Shown here: positions 36,215 through 43,918 of the stretch, in pieces
Layout: each line of letters starts with the position of its first letter
Numbering within the stretch: the stretch's first letter is position 1
Translations under genes and position numbers: made by a program
The notes under the pieces: model-generated
What the model saw: the letters and a program-made list of their open reading frames with translations, nothing else
The model's database searches: none
Told to the model about the DNA's origin: nothing
From: Gilichinskyi gelida
Lineage (GTDB): Bacteria > Acidobacteriota > Thermoanaerobaculia > Gp7-AA8
Direction of reading: 5' to 3'
Assembly: GCA_038040385.1 (NCBI GenBank)
Contig: JBBPII010000002.1
Coordinates: forward strand, 124,001 to 188,000
Length of the DNA: 64,000 bases

Positions 36215-37681
36215 ATGTCCCAAGCACCGAAACCGCCGCTGCTGTCCGTCATCGTCCCCTGCTACAACGAGCGGGCGACGGTGGCGGAGCTCCTGCGCCG
36301 CGTCAAAGAGGTCCCCATCGACAAGGAGATCATCGTCGTCGACGACCAGTCGACCGACGGCTCCAGGGACGTCGTCGCCGCGCTGGCCCAGCAGTGGCCG
36401 GAGATCCACCACATCCTGCAGCCGGTGAACATGGGCAAGGGCGCGGCGCTGCGGCGCGGCATCGAGGCCGCTCGTGGTGACATCGTCATCATCCAGGATG
36501 CCGACCTCGAATACGACCCCGACGAGTACCCGAAGCTGATCCAGCCGATCGTCGACGGCCACGCGGACGTCGTCTACGGCTCGCGTTTCGAGGGCTATCC
36601 CCGCCGCGTGATGCTCTACTGGCACCGCCTCGGCAACACCTTCCTCACCCACCTCTCGAACGCGGTGACCAATCTCGACCTCACCGACATGGAGACCTGC
36701 TACAAGGTTTTCCGCCGCGAGGTCATCCAGTCGATCAAGTTGCAGTCGAACCGCTTCGGCTTCGAGCCGGAGGTGACCGCGAAAGTCGCGCGCCGCGGCT
36801 ACCGCATCTACGAGGTGCCGATCTCGTACTACGGCCGCGACTACTGGGAAGGGAAAAAGATCAACTGGAAGGACGGCGTCAGCGCGCTCTGGAGCATCCT
36901 GAAGTTCGGCCTCTTCGACGATAGCGCCAGCGAGCCGCCGACGTACAAGACGCTGCGCCGCCGCAGCTCGCTCAAGCGATACAACCGCTGGATCTGGGAG
37001 CGCGTGCGGCCGTACGTCGGGCAGCGGGTGCTGGAAGTCGGCGCCGGCTCCGGGACCATGACGCGGTTCCTCTACGGACGCGAGCTGATCGTGGCCACCG
37101 ACAAGGAGACGCCGTACATCGACCGGCTGCGCAACGCGTTCCGCCGGCGGCCGGGGATCATCGTCGAGCGCTGCGATCTGGACCGCGACGAGGCGCTCGA
37201 TCTCTCACGCTACGGATTCGACACCGTCACCTGCATCAACGTCCTCGAGCACACCGACGACGACGTCGCCGCGCTGCGCCGCGCGAACCAGCTCCTGGTC
37301 GCGGGCGGGCGGGTGATCGTGTTCGTCCCGGCGGGAAAGCGGCTGTACGGCGCGCTCGACCGCGGGGTGGGACATCAGCGGCGCTACGATAAGGACGAAT
37401 TGGTCAACAAGTTGACCGCCGCCGGTTTCGCGGTCGAGGAAGTCTCGTTCCAGAACCGCGCGGCGAAGATCGCCTGGTGGATCAACTCCAAGCTCTTCAA
37501 GCGCTCGGCGCTGCCGCTCGCGCAATCGCGGCTGTTCGACCGCCTGGTCCCGCTGTTTCGCGCGCTGGAAGGCGAGCGACCCGGCTCGGGATTGAGCCTC
37601 ATCGCCGTGGGCCGCAAGCCGCTCGCCGCCGCCGCGCCGGCCGCGGCCGAGGAGCTGGCGGCCGCGGGTGCGACGACGTGA
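36215..37681 (+). CDS. Fusion of GT2 glycosyltransferase and SAM methyltransferase
   Basis: A 488-residue cytoplasmic protein. Residues 1-235 are a family 2 glycosyltransferase of the dolichyl-phosphate-mannose-synthase type ('SVIVPCYNERATV', 'VVDDQSTDGS', 'IIQDADLEYDP', 'EMETCYKVFR'-like 'DMETCYKVFR'). Residues 270-430 are a class I methyltransferase ('VLEVGAGSGTMT', 'TCINVLEHTDDD'). An Ala-rich tail follows. It probably builds and modifies a lipid-linked sugar. The last bases overlap manC (GTGA). TACAAT ends 10 nt before the ATG with no ribosome site. Confidence 0.9.
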   Translation: MSQAPKPPLLSVIVPCYNERATVAELLRRVKEVPIDKEIIVVDDQSTDGSRDVVAALAQQWPEIHHILQPVNMGKGAALRRGIEAARGDIVIIQDADLEYDPDEYPKLIQPIVDGHADVVYGSRFEGYPRRVMLYWHRLGNTFLTHLSNAVTNLDLTDMETCYKVFRREVIQSIKLQSNRFGFEPEVTAKVARRGYRIYEVPISYYGRDYWEGKKINWKDGVSALWSILKFGLFDDSASEPPTYKTLRRRSSLKRYNRWIWERVRPYVGQRVLEVGAGSGTMTRFLYGRELIVATDKETPYIDRLRNAFRRRPGIIVERCDLDRDEALDLSRYGFDTVTCINVLEHTDDDVAALRRANQLLVAGGRVIVFVPAGKRLYGALDRGVGHQRRYDKDELVNKLTAAGFAVEEVSFQNRAAKIAWWINSKLFKRSALPLAQSRLFDRLVPLFRALEGERPGSGLSLIAVGRKPLAAAAPAAAEELAAAGATT

Positions 37682-38466
37682 AGCGCGCCGCAGTGATCCT
37701 CGCCGGCGGCGCCGGCACGCGGCTGCGCCCGCTCAGCAGCGACGAAAATCCCAAACAGTTCCTCCGCCTCTTCGCCGACCGCTCGCTGATCGAGATGACC
37801 TATACGCGCGTGGCGCGGCTGGTCGACGCCGACGCGATTTTCGTCTCGACCAACGACCGCTACACGCCGCTGGTGCTTCAGAGCATCCCGAGCGCGACGA
37901 TCATCGCCGAGCCGTCGCGCCGCAATACCGCGCCGGCGATCGCGCTGTCGTGCTTCACCATCGAGCAGCGGCTCGGCGACTGCGTGATCATCATCCTGCC
38001 GTCCGATCACTACATCGCCGATGAGGACGAATTCGTGCGCGTTCTCGACCGCGCTTGCGAGTACGCCGCGACGCACGACGATCTGATCACCATCGGCATC
38101 GCGCCGACGGAGCCCACCTCCGAGTACGGCTACCTCCGCCTCGGCGAGGAGATCGCGCCCGGAGTGATCCGCCTCGAGCGCTTCGTGGAGAAACCGCCGC
38201 GCGAGCGCGCCGAGGAGTTCCTGCGCGACGGTAACTACGCCTGGAACGCCGGCATGTTCGTCTGGCGCGCGCTCGCGTTCCGCAAAGCGCTGCAGGCCGT
38301 GGCGCCGGAGATCGCGCGCGTGACGCGCGAGAACTACGACTCCATGCCGTCGATCTCCATCGATTACGCGCTGATGGAAAAGGCGCCGTGCGTGGCGGCG
38401 CTGCGCGGCGACTTCGGCTGGTCGGACGTCGGGTCGTTCGAGGCGCTGCGTCGGATCCAATCCTGA
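37678..38466 (+). CDS. manC: Mannose-1-phosphate guanylyltransferase, C-terminally short
   Basis: A 262-residue nucleotidyltransferase that makes GDP-mannose. It has 'LAGGAGTRLRPLSSDENPKQFL' nucleotide and metal contacts, 'EPSRRNTAPAIA', 'LPSDHYI', 'FVEKP' and 'NAGMFVWR'. The chain stops just after 'FGWSDVGSFEAL', where family members continue for 80 or more residues. The TGA lies within a palindromic element, so the tail may have been lost when the element arrived. The catalytic domain itself looks complete. GTG start overlaps the preceding stop. Confidence 0.88.
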   Translation: MKRAAVILAGGAGTRLRPLSSDENPKQFLRLFADRSLIEMTYTRVARLVDADAIFVSTNDRYTPLVLQSIPSATIIAEPSRRNTAPAIALSCFTIEQRLGDCVIIILPSDHYIADEDEFVRVLDRACEYAATHDDLITIGIAPTEPTSEYGYLRLGEEIAPGVIRLERFVEKPPRERAEEFLRDGNYAWNAGMFVWRALAFRKALQAVAPEIARVTRENYDSMPSISIDYALMEKAPCVAALRGDFGWSDVGSFEALRRIQS

Positions 38467-38559
38467 GCGAAGCGAAGGATCTTTGGTTCGACCGCCAGAG
38501 CGGCGCCTACAGGCCCTCAGGGCTCAATCGAGCCGAAGATCCTTCGCTGCGCTCAGGAT
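38460..38559. repeat. Palindromic element, family I, between convergent genes
   Basis: 23-nt arms with one mismatch (left ATCCTGAGCGAAGCGAAGGA...) flank a 54-base centre. TCC TGA at each end is the Ser-stop of manC on one strand and of the amidohydrolase on the other. Confidence 0.88.
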
Positions 38560-39389
38560 AGGAGCCGCTGAGCGTTCTCCCAAAGCACCTTCCGCTCCAC
38601 CGCCTCGCCCAAACCGAGGGCGCGGAACTCCTCCACGTTCCGGCGCGGCGACACGATTCCGGGCGCGGGCCAATCGGTCCCCCATAGCACTTTGTCCGCG
38701 ATGTCCGCGAGCCGCGGCACGTAGCGCGGCAGCGACTTCGGCGGGATGCCGGAGACCTCGAGGTGCACGTTGGCGTGGCGTCGCGCGAGGAAGAACGCCG
38801 TCTCGCCGTGCAGCGGCCGGCCGGCGTGCGCCAGGATGATGGGCAGGCGCGGGAAGTCGACCGCCACGTCATCGATCGGCATCGGGTCGGCGAAGATGTT
38901 GCGCGCCCGCGGAAAGACCGAGGTCCCGGTGTGAAACATCACCGGCACCGATCGCGTCTCGCACTCCCGATAAATCTCCGCGAGCTGCCACAGCTCGCCG
39001 CGATAGGCATTCGGCGCGAAGAGCTGGTGCGGCGGGTGGATCTTGATCATCCGGATGCCGAGGTCGAGGACGCGGCGGATCTCGTCGCGGACGTGGAGCT
39101 CGTGCAGCGGATTCACCGAGCCGACCGGCAGCAACCGGTCGCGATGCGCTCGAGTGAACGCGGCAATCCAGTCGTTGACCTCGCGGGTGAAACCCATCAC
39201 GTCCGGCGACACATAGTTGATGCAGCACGCCTTCTCGATCCCCTCGGCATCGAAAAAGCGTAGAACGCTCTCCGGCGACTCGAGGATGGCCTTGGCCCCG
39301 GCGTGCGAGGGATCGTCGATCATCGCCAGCGCGTCGGCGTTGACCATCTGCCACGGTTGGATGTGGACGTGGATGTCGAAGACGCTCAC
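38553..39389 (-). CDS. Amidohydrolase-family (TIM-barrel) metal-dependent hydrolase
   Basis: A 278-residue amidohydrolase 2-type protein. The first metal site is 'FDIHVHI'; later ligands are 'MFHTGTS', 'LAHAGRP' and the Asp in 'WGTDWPAP'. The family includes decarboxylases such as ACMSD and various hydrolases; the substrate is unknown. The start overlaps the stop of the upstream acetyltransferase by four bases. The final Ser-stop is supplied by a palindromic element. Confidence 0.88.
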   Translation of the reverse strand: MSVFDIHVHIQPWQMVNADALAMIDDPSHAGAKAILESPESVLRFFDAEGIEKACCINYVSPDVMGFTREVNDWIAAFTRAHRDRLLPVGSVNPLHELHVRDEIRRVLDLGIRMIKIHPPHQLFAPNAYRGELWQLAEIYRECETRSVPVMFHTGTSVFPRARNIFADPMPIDDVAVDFPRLPIILAHAGRPLHGETAFFLARRHANVHLEVSGIPPKSLPRYVPRLADIADKVLWGTDWPAPGIVSPRRNVEEFRALGLGEAVERKVLWENAQRLLS

Positions 39390-39832
39390 GCCAGCATCAC
39401 CAACCGCATGCAGACCGCCGAGTCGGGACAGGCGCCCTGGAATTCGGCCGACCCGAGTAACTGCGGATGCACTTCGTCACGGTCGATCACCTTGAAGCCG
39501 CGCTTGCGAAAGTACTCCTGCGCCGTGGTGGTCAGCAGGTAGAACTCGCGGATGCCGCGCGATGCCAGGCGGTCGAGCAGTTGGCGCACGATCTTCCGCC
39601 CGATGCCGAGGCTGCGGTAGTCGGGGTGCACGGCGATGGAGCGCAGCAGCGCGGCGAACTCGTGGGCCTCGGAGCCGCCGCAGCCGACGACCGCGTCGCC
39701 GTCGCGCGCGACGATGAACGTTTTCCAGTGCTCGTCCACACCCGCGGTGGGGAGCTCGTTGTCCGTCAGGAGTTGTTTGATGGCGTCGAGATCGCTCGCG
39801 TTCGCACCCGCGATCTGGATTTCCTTCTCCAT
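39386..39832 (-). CDS. arsN2: GNAT acetyltransferase, ArsN2-like
   Basis: A 148-residue GNAT protein. 'SIAVHPDYRSLGIGRKIVRQLL' is the acetyl-CoA loop, and 'LLTTTAQEYFRKRGFKVIDRD' followed by 'SAEFQGACPDSAVCM' matches ArsN2-type proteins associated with arsenic resistance. No ars genes are nearby, so the real substrate is open. TATGCT ends 9 nt before the ATG with no ribosome site. Confidence 0.82.
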   Translation of the reverse strand: MEKEIQIAGANASDLDAIKQLLTDNELPTAGVDEHWKTFIVARDGDAVVGCGGSEAHEFAALLRSIAVHPDYRSLGIGRKIVRQLLDRLASRGIREFYLLTTTAQEYFRKRGFKVIDRDEVHPQLLGSAEFQGACPDSAVCMRLVMLA

Positions 39833-39849
39833 GCGGGCCGGAGCATAAC

Positions 39850-39876
39850 GAAAAAAGGCCGCGCGCCGCGCGGCCT
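39850..39876 (-). terminator. Rho-independent terminator
   Basis: On the minus strand a GGCCGCGCG/CGCGCGGCC stem is followed by six U residues. It closes the Ser/Gly-rich protein gene just before the acetyltransferase gene begins. Confidence 0.85.
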
Positions 39877-39902
39877 TCCATTCAACACTGGAACGTCAAA
39901 CC

Positions 39903-40214
39903 TCAGAGCTCTTCGCTGTTGCCGCCGCGGTTGCCGCCGCGGTAGCGAACGCCGCTCTCCCCTTCGTCGGAATTGCTGTCGAGGCCGGAAGACCCGCGGG
40001 AACGGCCGGAGTCGCTCTGCATGCCGCTGGAATCGCCACCGCTCCTGCGGCTCGGCTCGTGCTCGATCTTCTCGGAGCGGCCGACCTTCTGGCCGAACTC
40101 CGCGGACGAGTCGCTCTTCTTCTGCCCGATGTTCGAAGACGTATTGCGGTTCACATCGCCAGCCGACGTGGATCCTGTGTTCTTGCTGATCTTGTCTCGG
40201 TCACGGTTTTCCAT
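39903..40214 (-). CDS. Small disordered Ser/Gly-rich protein
   Basis: A 103-residue very hydrophilic protein made mainly of Ser, Gly, Asn, Asp, Arg and Lys, for example 'SRRSGGDSSGMQSDSGRSRG'. It has no hydrophobic core or signal peptide and should be intrinsically disordered. Its own terminator, strong AAAGGAGG ribosome site and the leader hairpin at 40232-40250 indicate a well-expressed monocistronic gene. A desiccation- or stress-type protein is a reasonable guess, not more. Confidence 0.75.
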   Translation of the reverse strand: MENRDRDKISKNTGSTSAGDVNRNTSSNIGQKKSDSSAEFGQKVGRSEKIEHEPSRRSGGDSSGMQSDSGRSRGSSGLDSNSDEGESGVRYRGGNRGGNSEEL

Positions 40215-40231
40215 GTGCTTGCCTCCTTTGG

Positions 40232-40250
40232 CTGGGCTTGAGTTGCCCAG
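40232..40250. other. Leader hairpin upstream of the Ser/Gly-rich protein gene
   Basis: CTGGGC and GCCCAG arms with a 7-base loop lie just before the ribosome-binding site (minus strand). It could be an operator, mRNA-stability stem or translation control element. Confidence 0.4.
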
Positions 40251-40309
40251 TTATTTTGAAGTGCAATCGAGATGCCGCTTCCCGAGTTAAACTGCTGTGT
40301 CAGCGGGCT

Positions 40310-41032
40310 TTACCGTAGAGCGAAGATGACCGAGACGCTAAAGGTGAGCTCATCAGTACCGCTCTCGACCGGCACCTCGCTGACTTCGGCCTTCATGGCC
40401 ATGCTCTGCACCACTCCCCGCATCGGACGCGGGGGAGCGTACGGCTCTGTCCCCTCGGTGATCGCCAGCGCCTGGCCCAACGTTCGGCCGGCGGCGCCGG
40501 CGAGCAGGGTAGCCTTGGCGCGGGCGTCGTCGAACGCGGCGCGCAAGCCCTGATCACGTCCGCGGGTCGGATCGGAAACGCTGAACGTCAGTCCGGAGCT
40601 GGTATTCACGCCGGCGGCGATCGCCGCCTGCAGCAGCTTTCCAGCATCGCCGATCTGCTTCTTGGTCACCGTGATGCTGTTCGAGACCTGATAGCCGAGG
40701 AGCTGCGGGAGACGGCCTTGCGAATAGTCCTGCTGGGGATAAATGGAGAAGCCGGAGGTCTGGATCTCTTCCGGCGTGGCGCCGGCTTTTTTCAGCGCGG
40801 CAACGACGGCGGCGACGCGCGTGTTGTTCTCGTTGACCGCTTCCTCGACGGTCGGCGCCTGCGTCTGCACGCCGACGGTGAAGGAGAAACGATCGGGCTT
40901 CAGCCGCACGCGGCCGGTGCCGGCGACGCTGACGGTGTCGATGATCGCGCCTTCGCGCGGCGCACTCGATACCGGCTGCGCGGCGAGCGGCGCAGCGAAC
41001 GCAAGAATCATCAAAAAACGAAATGACTTCAT
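40310..41032 (-). CDS. SIMPL-domain (DUF541) exported protein
   Basis: A 240-residue periplasmic protein with signal peptide (cleavage after 'AAPLAAQ'). 'VSVAGTGRVRLKPDRFSFTVGV' opens the SIMPL domain, and 'GYQVSNSITVTKKQI' is the second conserved block. SIMPL proteins (BP26/OMP28-like) form ring-like oligomers of unclear function. GGGAGG lies upstream of the ATG. Divergent from the ferredoxin gene. Confidence 0.9.
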   Translation of the reverse strand: MKSFRFLMILAFAAPLAAQPVSSAPREGAIIDTVSVAGTGRVRLKPDRFSFTVGVQTQAPTVEEAVNENNTRVAAVVAALKKAGATPEEIQTSGFSIYPQQDYSQGRLPQLLGYQVSNSITVTKKQIGDAGKLLQAAIAAGVNTSSGLTFSVSDPTRGRDQGLRAAFDDARAKATLLAGAAGRTLGQALAITEGTEPYAPPRPMRGVVQSMAMKAEVSEVPVESGTDELTFSVSVIFALR

Positions 41033-41057
41033 GTAACCTCCCGTTAGACGCACCCGA

Positions 41058-41288
41058 ATGGCCGATCCAAACGACAAAGTGCCGGGGCAGGTTTCCGGAA
41101 CGTACTACGTCGACAGTCAGTGCATCGACTGCGACTTGTGCCGCGAGACCGCACCGGCGAACTTCCAGCGCAACGACGAGCAGGGCTTCTCATATGTCTA
41201 CAAGCAGCCGGAGTCGCCGGAAGAGCAGACGCTTTGCAAGGACGCGTTGGACAATTGTCCGGTCGAGGCCATTGGGCAAGATGGGTAA
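41058..41288 (+). CDS. Ferredoxin, single [4Fe-4S] cluster
   Basis: A 76-residue ferredoxin. Cys22, Cys25 and Cys28 ('CIDCDLC') with Cys67 ('DNCPVEAI') bind one [4Fe-4S] cluster; Cys60 may form a disulfide, as in other single-cluster ferredoxins. It is an electron carrier for an unidentified oxidoreductase, possibly a P450 or a biosynthetic enzyme. The TAA stop touches the start of a palindromic element. Confidence 0.92.
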   Translation: MADPNDKVPGQVSGTYYVDSQCIDCDLCRETAPANFQRNDEQGFSYVYKQPESPEEQTLCKDALDNCPVEAIGQDG

Positions 41289-41342
41289 GTGCTGAGTGCT
41301 GAGACCCGCCCGCCTCGGCCTCAGGACTCAGCACTCAGCACT
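41287..41342. repeat. Palindromic element, family G (AGTGCTGAG type)
   Basis: AAGTGCTGAGTGCTGAG on the left and its complement on the right, between convergent ferredoxin and response-regulator genes. Confidence 0.85.
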
Positions 41343-41345
41343 TGT

Positions 41346-41777
41346 TCAGTGCGTCTTCTTGTCCACGCTCACCTGATCGTGCCAATCCTCCGCTAATAGC
41401 ACCTCGATCAACTCCTGGAGCTCCTCCATGTGAAACGGCTTGGTGAGCGCGGCCGTCATGTTGTTGCCCTTGGTGATGGTGAGGATGTCTCCCTTGCCGG
41501 AGGCGACGACGACGGGCGTCCGCTTGCCCTGCTGCAGGTACCAGGTGATCCATTCCTCGCCGCTCATGCCGGGAAGGTTGAGGTCGAGGAGGATGAGGCG
41601 GGTGTCGGGGTGGCTCTGCAGCAGCGACATCCCCTCGACGGCGCCGGCCGCGGAGAGCACCTCGTACCCGCGCTTCTGCAGAAACGACTTGTAGAGCGCC
41701 AGCACTTCAGGATCGTCTTCGATGGCCAGGATCTTGTGGTTGTAGTAATTCTGCGACGCCGCGGTTTCGGTCATCAT
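41346..41777 (-). CDS. Single-domain response regulator
   Basis: A 143-residue CheY-like receiver domain without output domain. The acidic pocket is 'AIEDD' (residues 19-22), the phospho-acceptor is Asp65 ('LLDLNLP'), Ser93 follows the third strand, and Lys113 is in 'LTKPF'. It presumably relays phosphate or acts by protein contact; no kinase is adjacent. An AAAGGAG ribosome site precedes the ATG pair. Confidence 0.92.
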   Translation of the reverse strand: MMTETAASQNYYNHKILAIEDDPEVLALYKSFLQKRGYEVLSAAGAVEGMSLLQSHPDTRLILLDLNLPGMSGEEWITWYLQQGKRTPVVVASGKGDILTITKGNNMTAALTKPFHMEELQELIEVLLAEDWHDQVSVDKKTH

Positions 41778-41830
41778 GGTTGCGCGTCTCCTTTGCCGGG
41801 CTCTTGCGAATCCCGTGCTAACCTCGCGCC

Positions 41831-42076
41831 ATGGGCGTGGCGGTCTGGTTGGTCGCTGGCGGCGCGGCCTTTTTCGTTGCCAGGATCGTCCCGGCAGGGC
41901 GCCGGACGGTTCTCGAGGCGATCGCGGCCATCGTCGCCGCGGTGGGGGCGGGCGTGGCGGCGACGGCGCTCGATTTCGGCGGCTGGAACGAGCCGGATTG
42001 GCGCGCCGGACTCTTCGTCTTCTGCTGCGCGGCGACGGTGATCGCTCTCATCCGCCTGATTCGTCTCGCCGGGTGA
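41831..42076 (+). CDS. Small integral membrane protein
   Basis: An 81-residue protein with three hydrophobic helices and short charged loops. Family unknown. TAACCT ends 6 nt before the ATG with no ribosome site. Its last 29 bases overlap the convergent DUF309 gene. Confidence 0.6.
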   Translation: MGVAVWLVAGGAAFFVARIVPAGRRTVLEAIAAIVAAVGAGVAATALDFGGWNEPDWRAGLFVFCCAATVIALIRLIRLAG

Positions 42077-42407
42077 CCTGCGGCCACGATTTCGGCGTCC
42101 CCGCCCGGATCTGGCCCATCAATATTGTGATGTCCTGGCGCAGCCGGACGAGGTCGAGGCCGTGGTCGCCGGCGACGCGGTCGATGGCCAGGATCGCTTC
42201 CTCCAAGCGCTCGACCGCCGGGCGGCGCTGCCCGGTGTCGGCGTGATACGCGCCGACGCTCACCTGCAGGAAGACGCGAACCAGCTCGACCTCGTCGCGC
42301 ACGGCTTCGAAGAACAGCTCCTCGAAGGCGTCGGCGGCCTCGTAGAACTCGCCGGCGTTGAATTGGGCGATGGCCTGAATGAACCGGGGGTCGTCTTCGA
42401 GTTGCAT
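42048..42407 (-). CDS. DUF309-domain protein
   Basis: A 119-residue helical protein. 'FIQAIAQFNAGEFYEAADAFEELFFEA' matches the DUF309 pattern (F-N-x-G-x-F-Y-E-A), and the pair of helices after it completes the TPR-like domain. Function unknown. The ATG is directly joined to the end of a family E palindromic element. Confidence 0.82.
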   Translation of the reverse strand: MQLEDDPRFIQAIAQFNAGEFYEAADAFEELFFEAVRDEVELVRVFLQVSVGAYHADTGQRRPAVERLEEAILAIDRVAGDHGLDLVRLRQDITILMGQIRAGTPKSWPQVTRRDESGG

Positions 42408-42464
42408 GGTTGTCGGTTGTCAGTTGTCGGTTGTCGGACAACCGATCACCGACAACCGATAACC
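42408..42464. repeat. Palindromic element, family E, between divergent genes
   Basis: GGTTGTCGGTTGTCAGTTGT and mirrored units. The left end touches the DUF309 start codon. The right end, GATAACC, forms part of a TAACCT box that ends 8 nt before the acyltransferase ATG. Confidence 0.85.
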
Positions 42465-42473
42465 TTACACAGA

Positions 42474-43316
42474 ATGCTCCGCGGCCTGACGGTCGTCTTC
42501 CTCCTCCTCGGCAACCTCGTGCTCTGGGGTACGCCCATCATGTTGATGGGGATCGTCAAGTTCGCGGTGCACATGACGGCGCCGCGGAGCCGGATGCGGA
42601 CGCGGGTGATTCTGGCGCTGGCGGGGCTGGCGGAGCGGTGGGTGGCCGGCAACGACCGGATCTTCGACCGGCTGCTGCCGACGCGGTGGGACATCGCCGG
42701 CATCGGCGACGACGTCCGCCCCGACGGCCACTACCTCATCATCAGCAATCACGTCTCGTGGGTGGATATCTTCGTGCTCTTCCGCGCCTTCCACCGCCGC
42801 GCGCCGTTCATCCGATTCTTTCTCAAGCATCAACTGATCTGGTTTCCGATCGTCGGACAGGGATGCTGGGCGCTGGAGTTCCCGTTCATGCACCGCTATT
42901 CGCCGGAGACCCTCGAGGCGCATCCGGAGAAGCGGGGGAAGGACCTGGCGACGACGCGGCGGGCCTGCCAGCGTTACCGCAACTTCCCGGTGGCCATCGC
43001 CAACTTCGTCGAGGGGACGCGTTTCACGCGCAAGAGACGGGACGAGCAGCAGTCGCCCTACCGCCACCTCCTCCGCCCGCGCGCCGGCGGGGTCAGTTTC
43101 GTTTTCGCCAGCTTGGGCGAAGTTCTCGACGCCACGTACGACGTCACCATCGCCTATCCCCGGCCGGAAGTGACGGTGTGGCAGTTCCTCGGCGGGAAGA
43201 TCGACAGGATCGTGGTGCGGGCGCGGCGGGTGGAGATGCCCCCTCTCGAGGAGACGAAGACGTGGATCGATGCCCTGTGGCGGGAGAAGGACGCCCTGCT
43301 GGACGGCCTCGTGTGA
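42474..43316 (+). CDS. 1-acyl-glycerol-3-phosphate acyltransferase family protein (YihG-like)
   Basis: A 280-residue membrane-bound PlsC-family acyltransferase. Two N-terminal helices precede the catalytic 'SNHVSWVD' (NHx4D) motif, and 'NFVEGTRFT' is the substrate-binding FxEGTR block. The length and 'FFLKHQLIWFPIVGQGCWAL' fit the YihG/YihG-like branch acting on lysophospholipids. The start is inferred from length and from the TAACCT box 8 nt upstream. Confidence 0.9.
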   Translation: MLRGLTVVFLLLGNLVLWGTPIMLMGIVKFAVHMTAPRSRMRTRVILALAGLAERWVAGNDRIFDRLLPTRWDIAGIGDDVRPDGHYLIISNHVSWVDIFVLFRAFHRRAPFIRFFLKHQLIWFPIVGQGCWALEFPFMHRYSPETLEAHPEKRGKDLATTRRACQRYRNFPVAIANFVEGTRFTRKRRDEQQSPYRHLLRPRAGGVSFVFASLGEVLDATYDVTIAYPRPEVTVWQFLGGKIDRIVVRARRVEMPPLEETKTWIDALWREKDALLDGLV

Positions 43317-43327
43317 CCGTGGTACAT

Positions 43328-43335
43328 TGGTACCA
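43328..43335. promoter_or_regulatory. Palindrome over the start codon of the RHH-like gene
   Basis: TGGTACCA overlaps the ATG, and GGTAC half-sites flank it (43321-43325, 43329-43333). It is a plausible autoregulatory operator for a ribbon-helix-helix protein. Confidence 0.35.
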
Positions 43336-43586
43336 TGGTAACAGTAGAACGAGCCCAGACCGGAGTGCGGATCGAAAAGCGGCTGCTCAAAGTCCTCAAG
43401 GGCCTGGCCGAGTATCACGACCTCTCCCTCGGCGACCTGCTGGAGGGAATCGTCCTCCACGCCTTCGAGGGAAAGGCGCCGTTCGGCCGCCAGTCGCGCA
43501 AGAAGATCGCGGATCTCAAGAAGATCTACGGCCTCAGCCTCACGGCCAAGGACGCCCACAAGCTGGTGGAGACGAAGAAGCCGTGA
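43335..43586 (+). CDS. Ribbon-helix-helix-like small protein
   Basis: An 83-residue basic protein. 'TGVRIEKRLLKVLKGLAEYH' followed by 'LSLGDLLEGIVLHAF' has the strand-helix-helix spacing of Arc/CopG-type DNA-binding proteins, with a Lys-rich tail. It could be a transcription regulator or an antitoxin-like partner of the next gene, with which it shares a GTGA overlap; neither is certain. Confidence 0.65.
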   Translation: MVTVERAQTGVRIEKRLLKVLKGLAEYHDLSLGDLLEGIVLHAFEGKAPFGRQSRKKIADLKKIYGLSLTAKDAHKLVETKKP

Positions 43587-43918
43587 CCGACCGCGAGCTC
43601 GTCGAGCGCTTCGAGGCATGCACGCTCGAAGAGTTCCACCACGCCGCCCACGTCCGCGTCGCCTGGACCATGCTGCGCGAGATGCCGCTCGACGCCGCCC
43701 TCGCCCGCTTCATCACGTCGCTCCAGCGCTTCGCCGCCGCCGGCGGAGTCCCCGAAAAGTACGACGAGGCGCTCACCCGCCGCTACATCCTGCTGATCCA
43801 TCAGAGGATGCAGACGAGTGAGGCGGGCGGGTGGGAGGACTTCTCCCGGGCGAACGAAGACCTCCTCATCTGGAACACCGCCCGCCCCGCGGATGCCTCA
43901 CTGGTGGCTGGTCATTGA
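43583..43918 (+). CDS. Conserved hypothetical protein
   Basis: A 111-residue soluble helical protein. 'FEACTLEEFHHAAHVRVAWTMLREM' is a pattern I recall from unnamed proteins in soil bacteria; conserved His and Trp residues are notable, but no enzyme class follows. The GTG start overlaps the RHH-like gene, so the two are cotranslated. Its 3' end overlaps the convergent gene by 21 bases. Confidence 0.65.
   Translation: MTDRELVERFEACTLEEFHHAAHVRVAWTMLREMPLDAALARFITSLQRFAAAGGVPEKYDEALTRRYILLIHQRMQTSEAGGWEDFSRANEDLLIWNTARPADASLVAGH

Noticed and set aside
39386..39832. Arsenic resistance island
   Set aside because: Only one ArsN2-like gene; no arsR, arsC, arsB or arsM nearby.
43335..43918. Definite toxin-antitoxin system
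   Set aside because: RHH-like first gene fits, but the second protein shows no toxin family motif, so it is listed only as a possibility.
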